A stretch of DNA of 9,639 nt, taken from positions 1 to 9,639 of the forward strand of contig VGBQ01000093.1 in assembly GCA_016870425.1 (NCBI GenBank), read 5' to 3'. The stretch comes from Actinomycetota bacterium (lineage in GTDB: Bacteria; Actinomycetota; Actinomycetes; S36-B12). Positions 1-6,287 of the stretch are shown here, one piece after another. Numbering within the stretch: position 1 is the stretch's first letter; each line of letters opens with the position of its first letter. The notes under the pieces are model-generated. The model did not search any database. It saw only the letters and a list, made by a program, of their open reading frames with translations, and was not told the origin of the DNA. Made by a program: the position numbers and the translations under genes.

Positions 1-248
1 ATCAGCACCGGATCCCTGCGCCGAGGTCCTCGTCGAGCATCCGGGTCGGCCGCCGCAGCCGTCGAACTTTGGGCGGATACGGCCGTCTAGGGGCACTTCT
101 CGCCCAAAGTTCGACCCACCTCAGCCGCGCGCGCACCCCAGCAGTCTCGGCTTCGACCGGGGTGGCTCGTCTCGGTCAATTCGGGCAGCGAGGCGGCAGA
201 GCCGCGCCCGAGGTGCGTCCGGGTGCGCCAGGCACCACACTCATTGCC
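1..248. other. Non-coding stretch upstream of the Rieske-like gene
   Basis: Apart from the inverted repeat at 61-115, I see no supportable gene. The reading frame of the Rieske-like gene stays open leftwards through this stretch, but the translation is low-complexity Arg/Ala/Gly-rich and shows no Rieske features. The Tat signal also needs the start at 249. I recognise no clear -10/-35 promoter pair. Confidence 0.5.
61..115. repeat. Perfect 15-bp inverted repeat in the leader region
   Basis: The arms are GTCGAACTTTGGGCG at 61-75 and its exact reverse complement CGCCCAAAGTTCGAC at 101-115, with a 25-nt loop. The loop contains the palindrome ACGGCCGT (79-86). The arms are less GC-rich than the surroundings. 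No T-run follows the hairpin on either strand, so it is not a classical intrinsic terminator. It could end transcription of a gene left of the window, act as a regulatory site for the Rieske-like gene that starts 133 nt downstream, or be the remains of a small repeat element. The repeat is certain; its role is not. Confidence 0.85.
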
Positions 249-680
249 ATGACCGATGACACGACAGATGCCCTTGGGCTCACTCGGCGCCAGGCACTGG
301 TGGCCGCAGCAGCGCTCTGCGGCTTCGGTGCCGTAGCCGTCGGCACCGCGGGTGCCGCCCAGGCTTCAGGATCACTCCGCGTGCAACTCTCGCAATACCC
401 CGAGCTCAAGAAGGTCGGCGGCATTGCACTTGTCGGCGACCTGGGATCCACGCCCGTTGCGGTCGTCCGCACCGGCACTAACAAGTACATCGCGCTGAAT
501 CGCCGATGCCCGCACGCCGGCGTAGCCGTTACGCCCAGAGGAAGAGGCTTCGTCTGCCTGCCCCCCGGACACGGTTCGGTGTTCACCGACACTGGCGCGA
601 AGGTCTCCGGTCTGACGCCAACCGGCCTGCGCAAGCTCAAGGCGACCCTCAGCCGCGGGGTGCTCACCATCACCGGCTGA
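249..680 (+). CDS. Tat-exported Rieske-like [2Fe-2S] protein with atypical cluster motif
   Basis: A protein of 143 residues starting at the ATG at 249. The short N-terminus leads to a twin-arginine signal (TRRQAL, residues 12-17), a hydrophobic stretch to about 38 and an AQA|S-type cleavage site near 39. The mature part resembles small actinobacterial Rieske proteins, which bind a [2Fe-2S] cluster and carry electrons outside the membrane. The first cluster motif is C87-P-H89. The second, FVCLPPGHGSVF, has C103 and H108 with four residues between them, whereas the family has C-x-x-H. Neither of the two cysteines that usually form the stabilising disulfide is present (V92 in GV, P106-G107). Cluster binding is therefore uncertain; the fold assignment is reasonably firm. 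The start is chosen for the Tat signal, because the Shine-Dalgarno is weak. A strong terminator follows, so the gene is probably monocistronic. Confidence 0.8.
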   Translation: MTDDTTDALGLTRRQALVAAAALCGFGAVAVGTAGAAQASGSLRVQLSQYPELKKVGGIALVGDLGSTPVAVVRTGTNKYIALNRRCPHAGVAVTPRGRGFVCLPPGHGSVFTDTGAKVSGLTPTGLRKLKATLSRGVLTITG

Positions 681-701
681 AGCCTCAGCGCGATTGCCCA
701 T

Positions 702-739
702 GACACCAGGCCGCCCAACGGGCGGCCCGGTGTCGTTTT
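702..739 (+). terminator. Rho-independent terminator of the Rieske-like gene
   Basis: The stem arms are GACACC-a-GGCCGCCC (702-716) and GGGCGGCC-c-GGTGTC (720-734), with loop AAC and one internal A/C mismatch. GTTTT follows on the plus strand. It lies 21 nt after the Rieske-like stop codon. The last T (739) is also the complement of the final A of the CCA end of the convergent tRNA-Ser, so terminator and tRNA gene touch. The minus strand has no T-run after the hairpin. Confidence 0.9.
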
Positions 740-832
740 GGCGGAGGCGGAGGGATTTGAACCCTCGATGGGGTTTTAGCCCCAAACCCGCTTAGCAGGC
801 GGGCGCCATAGACCGGACTAGGCGACGCCTCC
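739..832 (-). tRNA. tRNA-Ser(GCU)
   Basis: Acceptor arms GGAGGCG (832-826) and CGCCTCC (749-743) pair fully, followed by discriminator G (742) and an encoded CCA (741-739). The anticodon arm reads CCCGC-CTGCTAA-GCGGG, giving anticodon GCU, which reads AGC/AGU serine codons. A long variable arm (GGGGCTAAAACCCC) and T-loop GGGTTCAAATCCC are as expected for a class II serine tRNA. Length without CCA is 91 nt. Confidence 0.96.
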
Positions 833-889
833 ATGAACTAGCCGGGTTAGGTTACCGGGTCGGGGCCGGACACGGCACACTGCTGTCGC

Positions 890-1663
890 GTGAGCACAGA
901 CAGCCCCGCGACCTCGACCCTCGTCATCGACTGCGGCGGGGGAGGAATCAAGGCGACCGTCCTCGACGACGCCGGCACCATGCGGGCCCAGCCCGTGCGT
1001 GTCCCGACCCCCTACCCCCTGACGACGAAACTCTTCGTCAAGACAGTGGTCGATCTGTCCAAGAAGCTGCCTACGGCGACCCACGCGACGGTCGGCCTGC
1101 CGGGGATGATCCGACACGGTGTGGTCGTCGCAACTCCGCACTATGTCACCGTGCGTGGGCCTCGCACGCGAATCGATCCCGACCTCGTCGCGCAGTGGCA
1201 CGGCTTCGATGCACGCACGGCACTGCGCGAGGCACTTGGCATCCCCGTGCTCGTCCTCAACGACGCCGAGGTGCACGGTGCTGGCGTCATCGCGGGGCAG
1301 GGCCTTGAACTCGTCCTCACGCTGGGCACCGGCCTGGGCTGTGCACTCTTCGACGGCGGACGCCTGGCACCGCATCTCGAACTCTCTCAGGCTCCGGTGC
1401 GATGGGGCCTGTCCTACGACACCTACATCGGGGAGCACGAGCGCCGGCGCCTCGGCGACAGCCTGTGGTCGCGGCGCGTCGTACGCTGCATCGACGGCCT
1501 GCGGCCGATGTTCATGTGGGACCGGCTCTACATCGGTGGCGGCAACTCACGCCACATCACGCCCAGCCAGGTGGTCAAGCTCGGCGATGACACGGTGATC
1601 GTGCCTAACGCCGCGGCGCTGGTCGGGGGCTCGCGTGCATGGCAACTGCACATGGAGTACTAG
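890..1663 (+). CDS. ROK-family sugar kinase, polyphosphate-glucokinase-like
   Basis: A 257-residue protein of about the length of actinobacterial polyphosphate glucokinases, which phosphorylate glucose from polyphosphate or ATP in the cytoplasm. Visible parts are the N-terminal phosphate-binding loop DCGGGGIK (14-21), LNDAEVHG (123-130) with the presumed catalytic base D125, the second phosphate loop LTLGTGLGCALF (143-154) and a late glycine loop LYIGGGN (213-219). The usual E-x-G-H sugar-binding motif reads E164-L-S-Q, so its Gly-His is lost. The ROK zinc motif CxCGxxGC is absent, as it is in polyphosphate glucokinases. The start is GTG with no good Shine-Dalgarno upstream. The gene diverges from tRNA-Ser(GCU) and converges on the hydrolase gene 32 nt away. 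ROK membership is firm; glucose and polyphosphate as substrates are inferred. Confidence 0.8.
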   Translation: MSTDSPATSTLVIDCGGGGIKATVLDDAGTMRAQPVRVPTPYPLTTKLFVKTVVDLSKKLPTATHATVGLPGMIRHGVVVATPHYVTVRGPRTRIDPDLVAQWHGFDARTALREALGIPVLVLNDAEVHGAGVIAGQGLELVLTLGTGLGCALFDGGRLAPHLELSQAPVRWGLSYDTYIGEHERRRLGDSLWSRRVVRCIDGLRPMFMWDRLYIGGGNSRHITPSQVVKLGDDTVIVPNAAALVGGSRAWQLHMEY

Positions 1664-1695
1664 GCCCCCACATCGAGCGCGCGACGCCGGATTGC

Positions 1696-2541
1696 CTAGG
1701 ACCGCCAGATCGGGCGCGTCAGGCACGTCGGGCCGCCCTCGCCCTTGCTGATCTCGCTCGCGGCGTAGACGTGCACCTCGCAGCCCCGCGAGGCGAGGGC
1801 CTCAGCGGTCGCATCATTGCCGGACGCGATCACCACGACACCCGGCGAGACCGCAAGCACATTGCAGCCGAGGCTGAGCCAGTCCTCCTCGGGCACGGAC
1901 AGCAGTTCGATGTCCCGGCGACGCAACTCCTCGAGCATCGCCACGGGGGCGAGGCGTTCGTAGACCACCGCCAGGTCCTCGCGCACGGGCGAGACCACCG
2001 ACATGAGGTGCAGGCACCACTCGGGCCCCTGATCATGGGGTACGTCGTACACCTCGACGCGGACTCCCCGAGGCCGGAGGATCTCAGACAACTGTGCGAC
2101 CGCGACGACGTTGGTGCGGTAGGACCGACCGACCACGAGAGTTGATGCGTCGAGCCAGAACATGTCGCCGCCATCAGCGGTCGCGGCTCCGGTGAGTGAC
2201 GCCACGGTCGGCACCCCCGCCGCCGCCAGATCGGCAGCGAGGCGCTCACCCTCGCCAACACGCACCTCCTTGGCGGAGCGCAGTGTGACGACTCCGTCAC
2301 CGATCGTGAAGGCCGGGTCGTAGGTGAAGCAGGAGTCGGGCAGCCCCTCGAGTGCGGGCAGTTCGAGTACGTCGCACCCGAGCCGCTGGAGGATGCCGAC
2401 GAAGGCGGCGTGCTGGTCGATGAGCAGGTCGACATCGAGTGGCTGCGCCCAGTGCGCGCGCGCGAAGTCAGATGCCGGCGCGGGTGGGCGCACCGCCACG
2501 CGTCGCAGCGGGGCGGTCATCGACGTGACGCCGTAGTCCAT
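1696..2541 (-). CDS. Dimethylarginine dimethylaminohydrolase (DDAH)-like amidinohydrolase
   Basis: A protein of 281 residues in the guanidine-group-modifying (amidinotransferase/DDAH/arginine deiminase) superfamily. Family members hydrolyse methylated arginines to citrulline and methylamines through a cysteine nucleophile. Motifs in order: LPDSCFTYDPA (67-77) with substrate-binding D75; ADGGDMFW (122-129), where D123 matches the DGGD acid of mammalian DDAH; WCLHLMS (175-181) with catalytic-type H178; LGCNVLAVSP (224-233); and GGPTCLTRP (269-277) with nucleophile C273 near the C-terminus. All expected catalytic residues are present, so the enzyme should be active. An AGGAGG (2546-2551) lies 4 nt before the chosen ATG; a second ATG seven codons in is possible. 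The stop of the CrtO-like gene is 37 nt upstream, so the two are probably co-transcribed. The exact substrate (dimethylarginine or another guanidine) cannot be told from sequence. Confidence 0.82.
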   Translation of the reverse strand: MDYGVTSMTAPLRRVAVRPPAPASDFARAHWAQPLDVDLLIDQHAAFVGILQRLGCDVLELPALEGLPDSCFTYDPAFTIGDGVVTLRSAKEVRVGEGERLAADLAAAGVPTVASLTGAATADGGDMFWLDASTLVVGRSYRTNVVAVAQLSEILRPRGVRVEVYDVPHDQGPEWCLHLMSVVSPVREDLAVVYERLAPVAMLEELRRRDIELLSVPEEDWLSLGCNVLAVSPGVVVIASGNDATAEALASRGCEVHVYAASEISKGEGGPTCLTRPIWRS

Positions 2542-2578
2542 CAGTCCTCCTCGTGCCGACCTCCACCGACGGCAGACC

Positions 2579-3049
2579 CTAGCCCCCCAGCCTGGCCAGG
2601 ATCGACGTGAGCCGCACCTGGTTGTAGCGAAGCACGAAGAAGAAGACGAAGTTGCCGATGAAGACGATGCAGAACCACAGCACGATGAGCTGCCAGGGGT
2701 TGAAAGGCACGATGAGGAGGAAGGTGAAGGCCGAGAGGAAGTGGACCCACTCTCCGCGGCGCACCTCGATGAGGTAGGACCGCAGGCTGGCCGCATCAAT
2801 GCCGAAGAGGTGGGACTTGCTCTCCCCGCCAAACCAGGAGCCGCCCTCAGGCAGCCACTTGGCGAACCACGGGATGCCTACGCGGCGATAGACGCGCACC
2901 CGGTCCCAGCGCGTGAGCTGGAGAGGGCCGATGTCGCGCTCAAACCAGCGGTCGGGGCAGCGGGGTGCGATGAAGCCAATGAGGAGGGCGCACGCGACGA
3001 GAATGAGGAAGTCGATGATGCCCAGGCGCAGCATCGCGCCGCCGTCCAT
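2579..3049 (-). CDS. Small integral membrane protein, CrtO-like (glycosyl-diaponeurosporenoate acyltransferase family)
   Basis: A 156-residue membrane protein with hydrophobic segments at about 10-29, 102-120 and 121-140. The middle resembles the family of staphylococcal CrtO, the last acyltransferase of staphyloxanthin synthesis: YRRVGIPWFAKWLPEGG (54-70), FGGESK (73-78), EVRRGEW (95-101), NPW (117-119), GN (132-133) and RYNQVRL (141-147). These arginine/tryptophan positions are what I recall as characteristic. Many Actinomycetota have stand-alone members with no carotenoid genes nearby, so an acyltransferase role on staphyloxanthin is not implied. GGGAGG lies 4 nt before the chosen ATG; an ATG five codons later is an alternative. 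It sits upstream of the DDAH-like gene in an apparent two-gene unit. Being a membrane protein is firm, the family moderate, the function unknown. Confidence 0.65.
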   Translation of the reverse strand: MDGGAMLRLGIIDFLILVACALLIGFIAPRCPDRWFERDIGPLQLTRWDRVRVYRRVGIPWFAKWLPEGGSWFGGESKSHLFGIDAASLRSYLIEVRRGEWVHFLSAFTFLLIVPFNPWQLIVLWFCIVFIGNFVFFFVLRYNQVRLTSILARLGG

Positions 3050-3255
3050 GTCGCCTCCCTGCCCGCTCAGCGAGCAGGCTACCGGCGCTGGCCCCACTAC
3101 GGATCGTCCCGGGCTTCTCCGCTCGCGCATGGAAGGCCCTCCAGGCACTGCGCACCTAACCCGTGCCTGCCCCGAAGTGACGCAAGTCTTCCCGTCACCG
3201 CACTCACCTGCGGGGTAGCCGGGCCCTACCAGTCGGCGACAGACAATGGTGCTGC
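3050..3255. other. 206-nt intergenic stretch upstream of the CrtO-like gene
   Basis: This stretch separates the YbjQ fragment from the CrtO-like gene and probably holds the promoter of the CrtO-like/DDAH unit on the minus strand. Two weak hairpins are visible: GCTC-agc-GAGC near 3064-3075 and GGTAG...CTACC at 3214-3230. Neither has a T-run. I see no convincing gene or promoter pair. Confidence 0.4.
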
Positions 3256-3504
3256 CTAGGCGGGCCTGATCACCACGGCGCTGCCGTAGGCGAGAATCTC
3301 GCTCAGGCCGCCCTGCTCTCCGCCCACGTCCGAAGAGTCGAAGCGGACACCGATGACGGCATTGGCCCCCAGCGACTGGGCGTGCTGGATGAGCCGCTCC
3401 AGCGCTTCGCGCCTCGCCTGGTCGAGAACGTCCGTGAACTGCGGCACCTCGCCGGCCTTGAGCGACTTCCAGGCGCCGGTGAAGCCCTTGGCGAACCGGC
3501 GCAC
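3256..3504 (-). pseudogene. YbjQ-family (heavy-metal-binding, UPF0145) protein, 5'-truncated
   Basis: From the GTG at 3504 this reads 82 residues matching the C-terminal two thirds of the roughly 105-residue YbjQ family: KGFTGAWKSLKAGEV, then a helix with ARREALERLIQHAQ, the hallmark LGANAVIGVRFDSSD, and a final strand around SEILAYGSAVVIRPA. Family proteins are small homopentamers of unclear function, sometimes called heavy-metal-binding. The usual N-terminus of about 25 residues (the first beta strand and V-x-G-V/R turn) is absent. The bases where it should lie encode the end of the permease. There is no Shine-Dalgarno before the GTG. It is therefore probably a gene remnant left by a deletion joined to the permease 3' end, although a shortened functional protein is possible. 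In the uncorrected sequence it is in frame with the first part of the permease. Confidence 0.7.
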
Positions 3505-3521
3505 GCATTCACGACGTGGTC

Positions 3522-4401
3522 TTAACGGGTGATGATGAAACCCGCGGCCACCAGGCCGATAGGCGCGAAGACCCACCCCAGGCGGACAGAAGCGGCAACG
3601 ACCGAGTCGGTATAGCCGTAGAGCACCGACAGGCTCGAGGGGAAGAATGCCGGGATGCTGAAGGCGCCGAGCACTAGTGCGACCGAGATGGGTTCGGTCG
3701 GGGCCAGGAATGCCAAGGGCACCATCATGGCGATGCGAGCCAGGCTGAGAAGCGCCCACACGCACGCCGGGGCGCCACTCAATGCGCTGGCTGGGATGAA
3801 GCACTGAGCCGACGAAGACTGCGGCACCGATAGCAGCGACGACGGGTGCTAGCCACTGCAGGACGGATGCGGTCCACTCCGGGGCGTCGGAGATGACGCC
3901 GAGCAGCAACCCCACGACGAGCGCGATGAGGGGTGACTGATCGATCCAGGATGTGCGGACCTGCTGCTGGATGGGGGCATGCCTGCGGAGCACCCAGACC
4001 CATATGGCGAAGGCAGCCAGCGCGACACGATCGATGAGGACCGCGATGACCGCTCCCGGTGCGCCTGCGATCGCCGTGGCGACCGGGATGAGCCAGAAGC
4101 CAGGATTGGGAATTGCGGCCCACCCGCGCAGTGCAGCGCGTCCGGGACGCTCGGGAGAGGGTGGCGTCAGGAGGTAGGCGATGCCGACGAGGACGAACAT
4201 CACCGCGGTGACCACGACGGGCCACAGCAGGTCGGCGAAGCCGGAGACGCGCCATCCGGCGAGGACGGAGAGGACGATGCTGGTGAGCAGCAGGTTGGCG
4301 CGGATGAAGACTCGCCAAACGGGGACGAGTCGACCGCCGCGGGCGACTGCATAGCCGAGTAGTGCTCCGACACCGTAGGCGACGAAGACGAGCACGGTCA
4401 T
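3522..4401 (-). pseudogene. AEC-type (auxin efflux carrier family) permease, frameshifted
   Basis: A multi-pass membrane protein spread over two frames. From the ATG at 4401 the first frame gives about 202 good residues: hydrophobic helices, a NPGFWLIP motif (99-106) like the conserved Asn-Pro region of AEC carriers, and helices to AAVFVGSVLHP. It then turns into an Arg/Gly/Pro-rich nonsense translation. The natural continuation (SALSGAPACVW, then helices to GFIITR and a TAA at 3522-3524) is in the frame shifted by one base. The total span is 880 nt, one more than a multiple of three, so removing one base restores about 292 residues, normal for the family. The shift lies at about 3785-3800, where a CCC run (GGG on the plus strand, 3793-3795) is the likely site. 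A GAGGTG Shine-Dalgarno precedes the ATG. Mutation, sequencing error and recoding cannot be separated here. Substrate unknown. Confidence 0.72.
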
Positions 4402-4483
4402 GTGCCCCACCACCTCGGGATTGAGGCTCTCGCGATCTCGTCAGAGGCGGCACCTCGACGACGTTCTGCGATCTAGGCCGTAC

Positions 4484-4542
4484 TGCACGACAGGAAGGCC
4501 ACGTGCATCCATGAACCCTCGTACATCCATGAATGTCGTGCA
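4484..4542. repeat. Nested inverted and direct repeats upstream of the permease gene
   Basis: A 9-bp inverted repeat, TGCACGACA (4484-4492) and TGTCGTGCA (4534-4542), encloses two adjacent 18-bp direct copies (4498-4515 and 4516-4533). The copies agree at 14 of 18 positions and share the identical core ATCCATGAA. A third partial GTGCATC occurs at 4554-4560. The cluster lies 83-141 nt before the permease start, where operators are often found. It could bind a regulator of the permease gene. The repeats are visible; the role is inference. Confidence 0.55.
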
Positions 4543-4633
4543 TGCGTGCGCGTGTGCATCAAGCGGAGCGAAGCCTAGAGCATGGAGTTGCCGGCCCCAC
4601 TAAGGACTGCCAGTCACACACGCTCACATATGA

Positions 4634-4668
4634 GACGACCGGACCCACAAACCGTGGGTCCGGTCGTC
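4634..4668 (-). terminator. Strong hairpin downstream of tRNA-Ser(UGA)
   Basis: Perfect 15-bp stem, GACGACCGGACCCAC (4634-4648) with GTGGGTCCGGTCGTC (4654-4668), loop AAACC. It begins 25 nt past the 3' end of the tRNA gene, as expected for a tRNA terminator on the minus strand. There is no proper T-run on either side, so it may be a hairpin-only terminator of the kind common in Actinomycetota, or it may protect RNA ends. Confidence 0.7.
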
Positions 4669-4693
4669 CTCTATGTCCTGAGACATCACATTG

Positions 4694-4781
4694 CGGAGGG
4701 AGTGGGATTTGAACCCACGGAGACGGGTTACGCCTCAACGGTTTTCAAGACCGTCGCCTTCGGCCGCTCGGCCATCCCTCC
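4694..4781 (-). tRNA. tRNA-Ser(UGA)
   Basis: Acceptor arms GGAGGGA (4781-4775) and TCCCTCC (4701-4695) pair, with discriminator G at 4694. The anticodon arm ACGGT-CTTGAAA-ACCGT gives anticodon UGA, reading UCN (mainly UCA) serine codons. The long variable arm and a T-loop GGGTTCAAATCCC fit a class II serine tRNA of 88 nt. The bases after the discriminator read CAA, so CCA is not encoded, unlike the tRNA-Ser(GCU) in the same window. Confidence 0.96.
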
Positions 4782-4825
4782 TTGCCGGATGCACGCACCC
4801 GGCCGCGTCACTCTATCGGGACCGC

Positions 4826-6262
4826 TCAGTCGGTTGGCGCGACGAACTCCACGGCCGTCGGAGCCACCGCGATGATGGCCCAGGTGCCGCGGTCGTCGGC
4901 CGTCGTCACCCGGTAGGCCGGGAGGATGAGCAGCGTGCCGTCCGGCTGCCAGTACTGCGCGAGCGTCAACTCCGCGCCGGTCACTGTCGCTGGGTCCCAC
5001 CACACCTGCACACGGCGCGGATCGCTCTTCGGGACGGCGGGGGAGCTGCCCGACGACACCGACGCATCCGAGGAGACCGTGCCGTCCTCGCGAGCGGATG
5101 CCATCGGGACGACTCCACCGAAGTCCAGGGGGGTCGGGCCGAAGGCCGCGAACCGCGGATCACTCGAGCGCGTGACGGCGGTGAGTGCTCCCACGATCGG
5201 GTACGACGGGATCTTCTCCAGGCCCGCGGCAAAGCCGTTGGCCCACGCGACACTCTCACCCGCGAAGGTGAAGCTCCAGGAGAGCTGCGTGCGCTGACCG
5301 TCCACGCGCTGCCAGGCCGTCACCCACGTGGTGTAGTCGTCGGAGCCCGACTCCCACTCCACGTCGATGCCATCGACCGGCTTGTCGCTCACCCCCAGTG
5401 TGGCGAGGATCTTGCGGGCCTCGCGGACGGCGTCGCGCTCGGAGATGGGGGCAACCTCGGGCTTGCACGGCTCGGGAGCTGCAGGCTCGGAGCCGGCCAC
5501 GTTGGAGCCGCCCTCGGTGGAGCCGTCGGCAGGAGCGGGCTCGGGCACGCTGACGACACCGCACGACCATGGGTCCTGGGTCGGGTCGGAGAAGGACCAC
5601 GACACGGTGGCATCCTCACCGACCCAGATGGTCGGTCCGGTGCCGTCGGTGGCTCCCACCATCCAGCCGTACTCCTGGTCGACGGGGTCGCCCTTGATGC
5701 CGAAGGCTGCGCCGAGCTGGCGCGCGAGCGCTTCGAGGTCAACCCCCGCGGAGTCCAGTCGGTAGCCCGCAGCTGTGCCGGGCTCATCGGGCAGGCCCTC
5801 GCCGGGCACGAGGGTTGCGCCGTACCCGGGATAGATGGCCATCGCCTTGTCGGACGACATGGAGGCGGCTTCCGGCATGCCCGGCCCGCCCATCACGCCC
5901 GCACCCCCACCCTGCGCGGTCGACGGCTGGCCGGCGACCACCGGGATAGGAGGCGATGCGTTGCCCACGACGGGCAGGGAGTCCTCCGTCGCGGGGGCTG
6001 GGGCAGCGATGACGTCCGCGGTGGGCGCGGTCACGCGACCGACGGCGGCACCAGCGAGGGCAGTGCCAGCGAGGAGGCAGACCCCCGCCGCGGCAGCCCC
6101 GATGAGGTACGCCGACCGTCGGCGCCTGAGCGGCACGACATTGGGCGCGGGCTCGCCGAGCACCTTGGCGCGAATGGCGGCAATGTCGGGATCGGGAGCC
6201 GACGCTGCGGGGTCGGCAGCGGCGAGCCGCTCGTGCGGGTCCTGCGGGGTCTGATCGGTCAT
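4826..6262 (-). CDS. Single-pass membrane protein, probable anti-sigma factor partner of the ECF sigma factor
   Basis: A 478-residue protein. A short cytoplasmic head (1-50) contains the acidic/alanine-rich stretch ERLAAADPA (11-19) and an amphipathic part near PDIAAIRAKVLG (25-36). LRRRR (45-49) follows, then one transmembrane helix (about 51-75) and a long extracytoplasmic part. The latter has a Pro/Ala/Ser-rich linker (about 78-140) and a globular region with many Trp and Asp residues. In other actinobacteria, ECF sigma genes are often followed by such proteins, and the head would bind the sigma factor. I see no zinc anti-sigma motif (H-x3-C-x2-C), so the function rests on position and topology. 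GGAGGTG precedes the ATG by about 6 nt, and the sigma gene ends 25 nt upstream. The extracytoplasmic region could be a sensor; I recognise no named domain in it. Confidence 0.7.
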   Translation of the reverse strand: MTDQTPQDPHERLAAADPAASAPDPDIAAIRAKVLGEPAPNVVPLRRRRSAYLIGAAAAGVCLLAGTALAGAAVGRVTAPTADVIAAPAPATEDSLPVVGNASPPIPVVAGQPSTAQGGGAGVMGGPGMPEAASMSSDKAMAIYPGYGATLVPGEGLPDEPGTAAGYRLDSAGVDLEALARQLGAAFGIKGDPVDQEYGWMVGATDGTGPTIWVGEDATVSWSFSDPTQDPWSCGVVSVPEPAPADGSTEGGSNVAGSEPAAPEPCKPEVAPISERDAVREARKILATLGVSDKPVDGIDVEWESGSDDYTTWVTAWQRVDGQRTQLSWSFTFAGESVAWANGFAAGLEKIPSYPIVGALTAVTRSSDPRFAAFGPTPLDFGGVVPMASAREDGTVSSDASVSSGSSPAVPKSDPRRVQVWWDPATVTGAELTLAQYWQPDGTLLILPAYRVTTADDRGTWAIIAVAPTAVEFVAPTD

Positions 6263-6287
6263 GGTGGACACCTCCACCCTGCCTATG

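Noticed and set aside
69..248. N-terminal extension of the Rieske-like gene to an upstream start
   Set aside because: The extra 60 residues are low-complexity Arg/Gly/Ala sequence and run through the inverted repeat. A Tat signal must sit near the N-terminus, which fits the ATG at 249.
818..1438. Long minus-strand open frame opposite the ROK kinase gene
   Set aside because: It is a mirror of codon bias in GC-rich coding sequence. It has no recognisable domain and overlaps a clear gene and a tRNA.
2542..2832. Upstream extension of the DDAH-like frame
   Set aside because: The added part is a Ser/Arg-rich out-of-frame reading of the CrtO-like gene. The AGGAGG before the ATG at 2541 marks the start.
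3141..3200. Possible minus-strand promoter (TTGCGT with a TTAGGT) before the CrtO-like gene
   Set aside because: The spacing of about 20 nt is too long and the matches are weak, so I do not list it as a promoter.
832..4694. Region between the two tRNA-Ser genes as a mobile island
   Set aside because: There is no integrase and I see no repeat of a tRNA 3' end as an attachment site. The shared tRNA bases are the normal T-arm.
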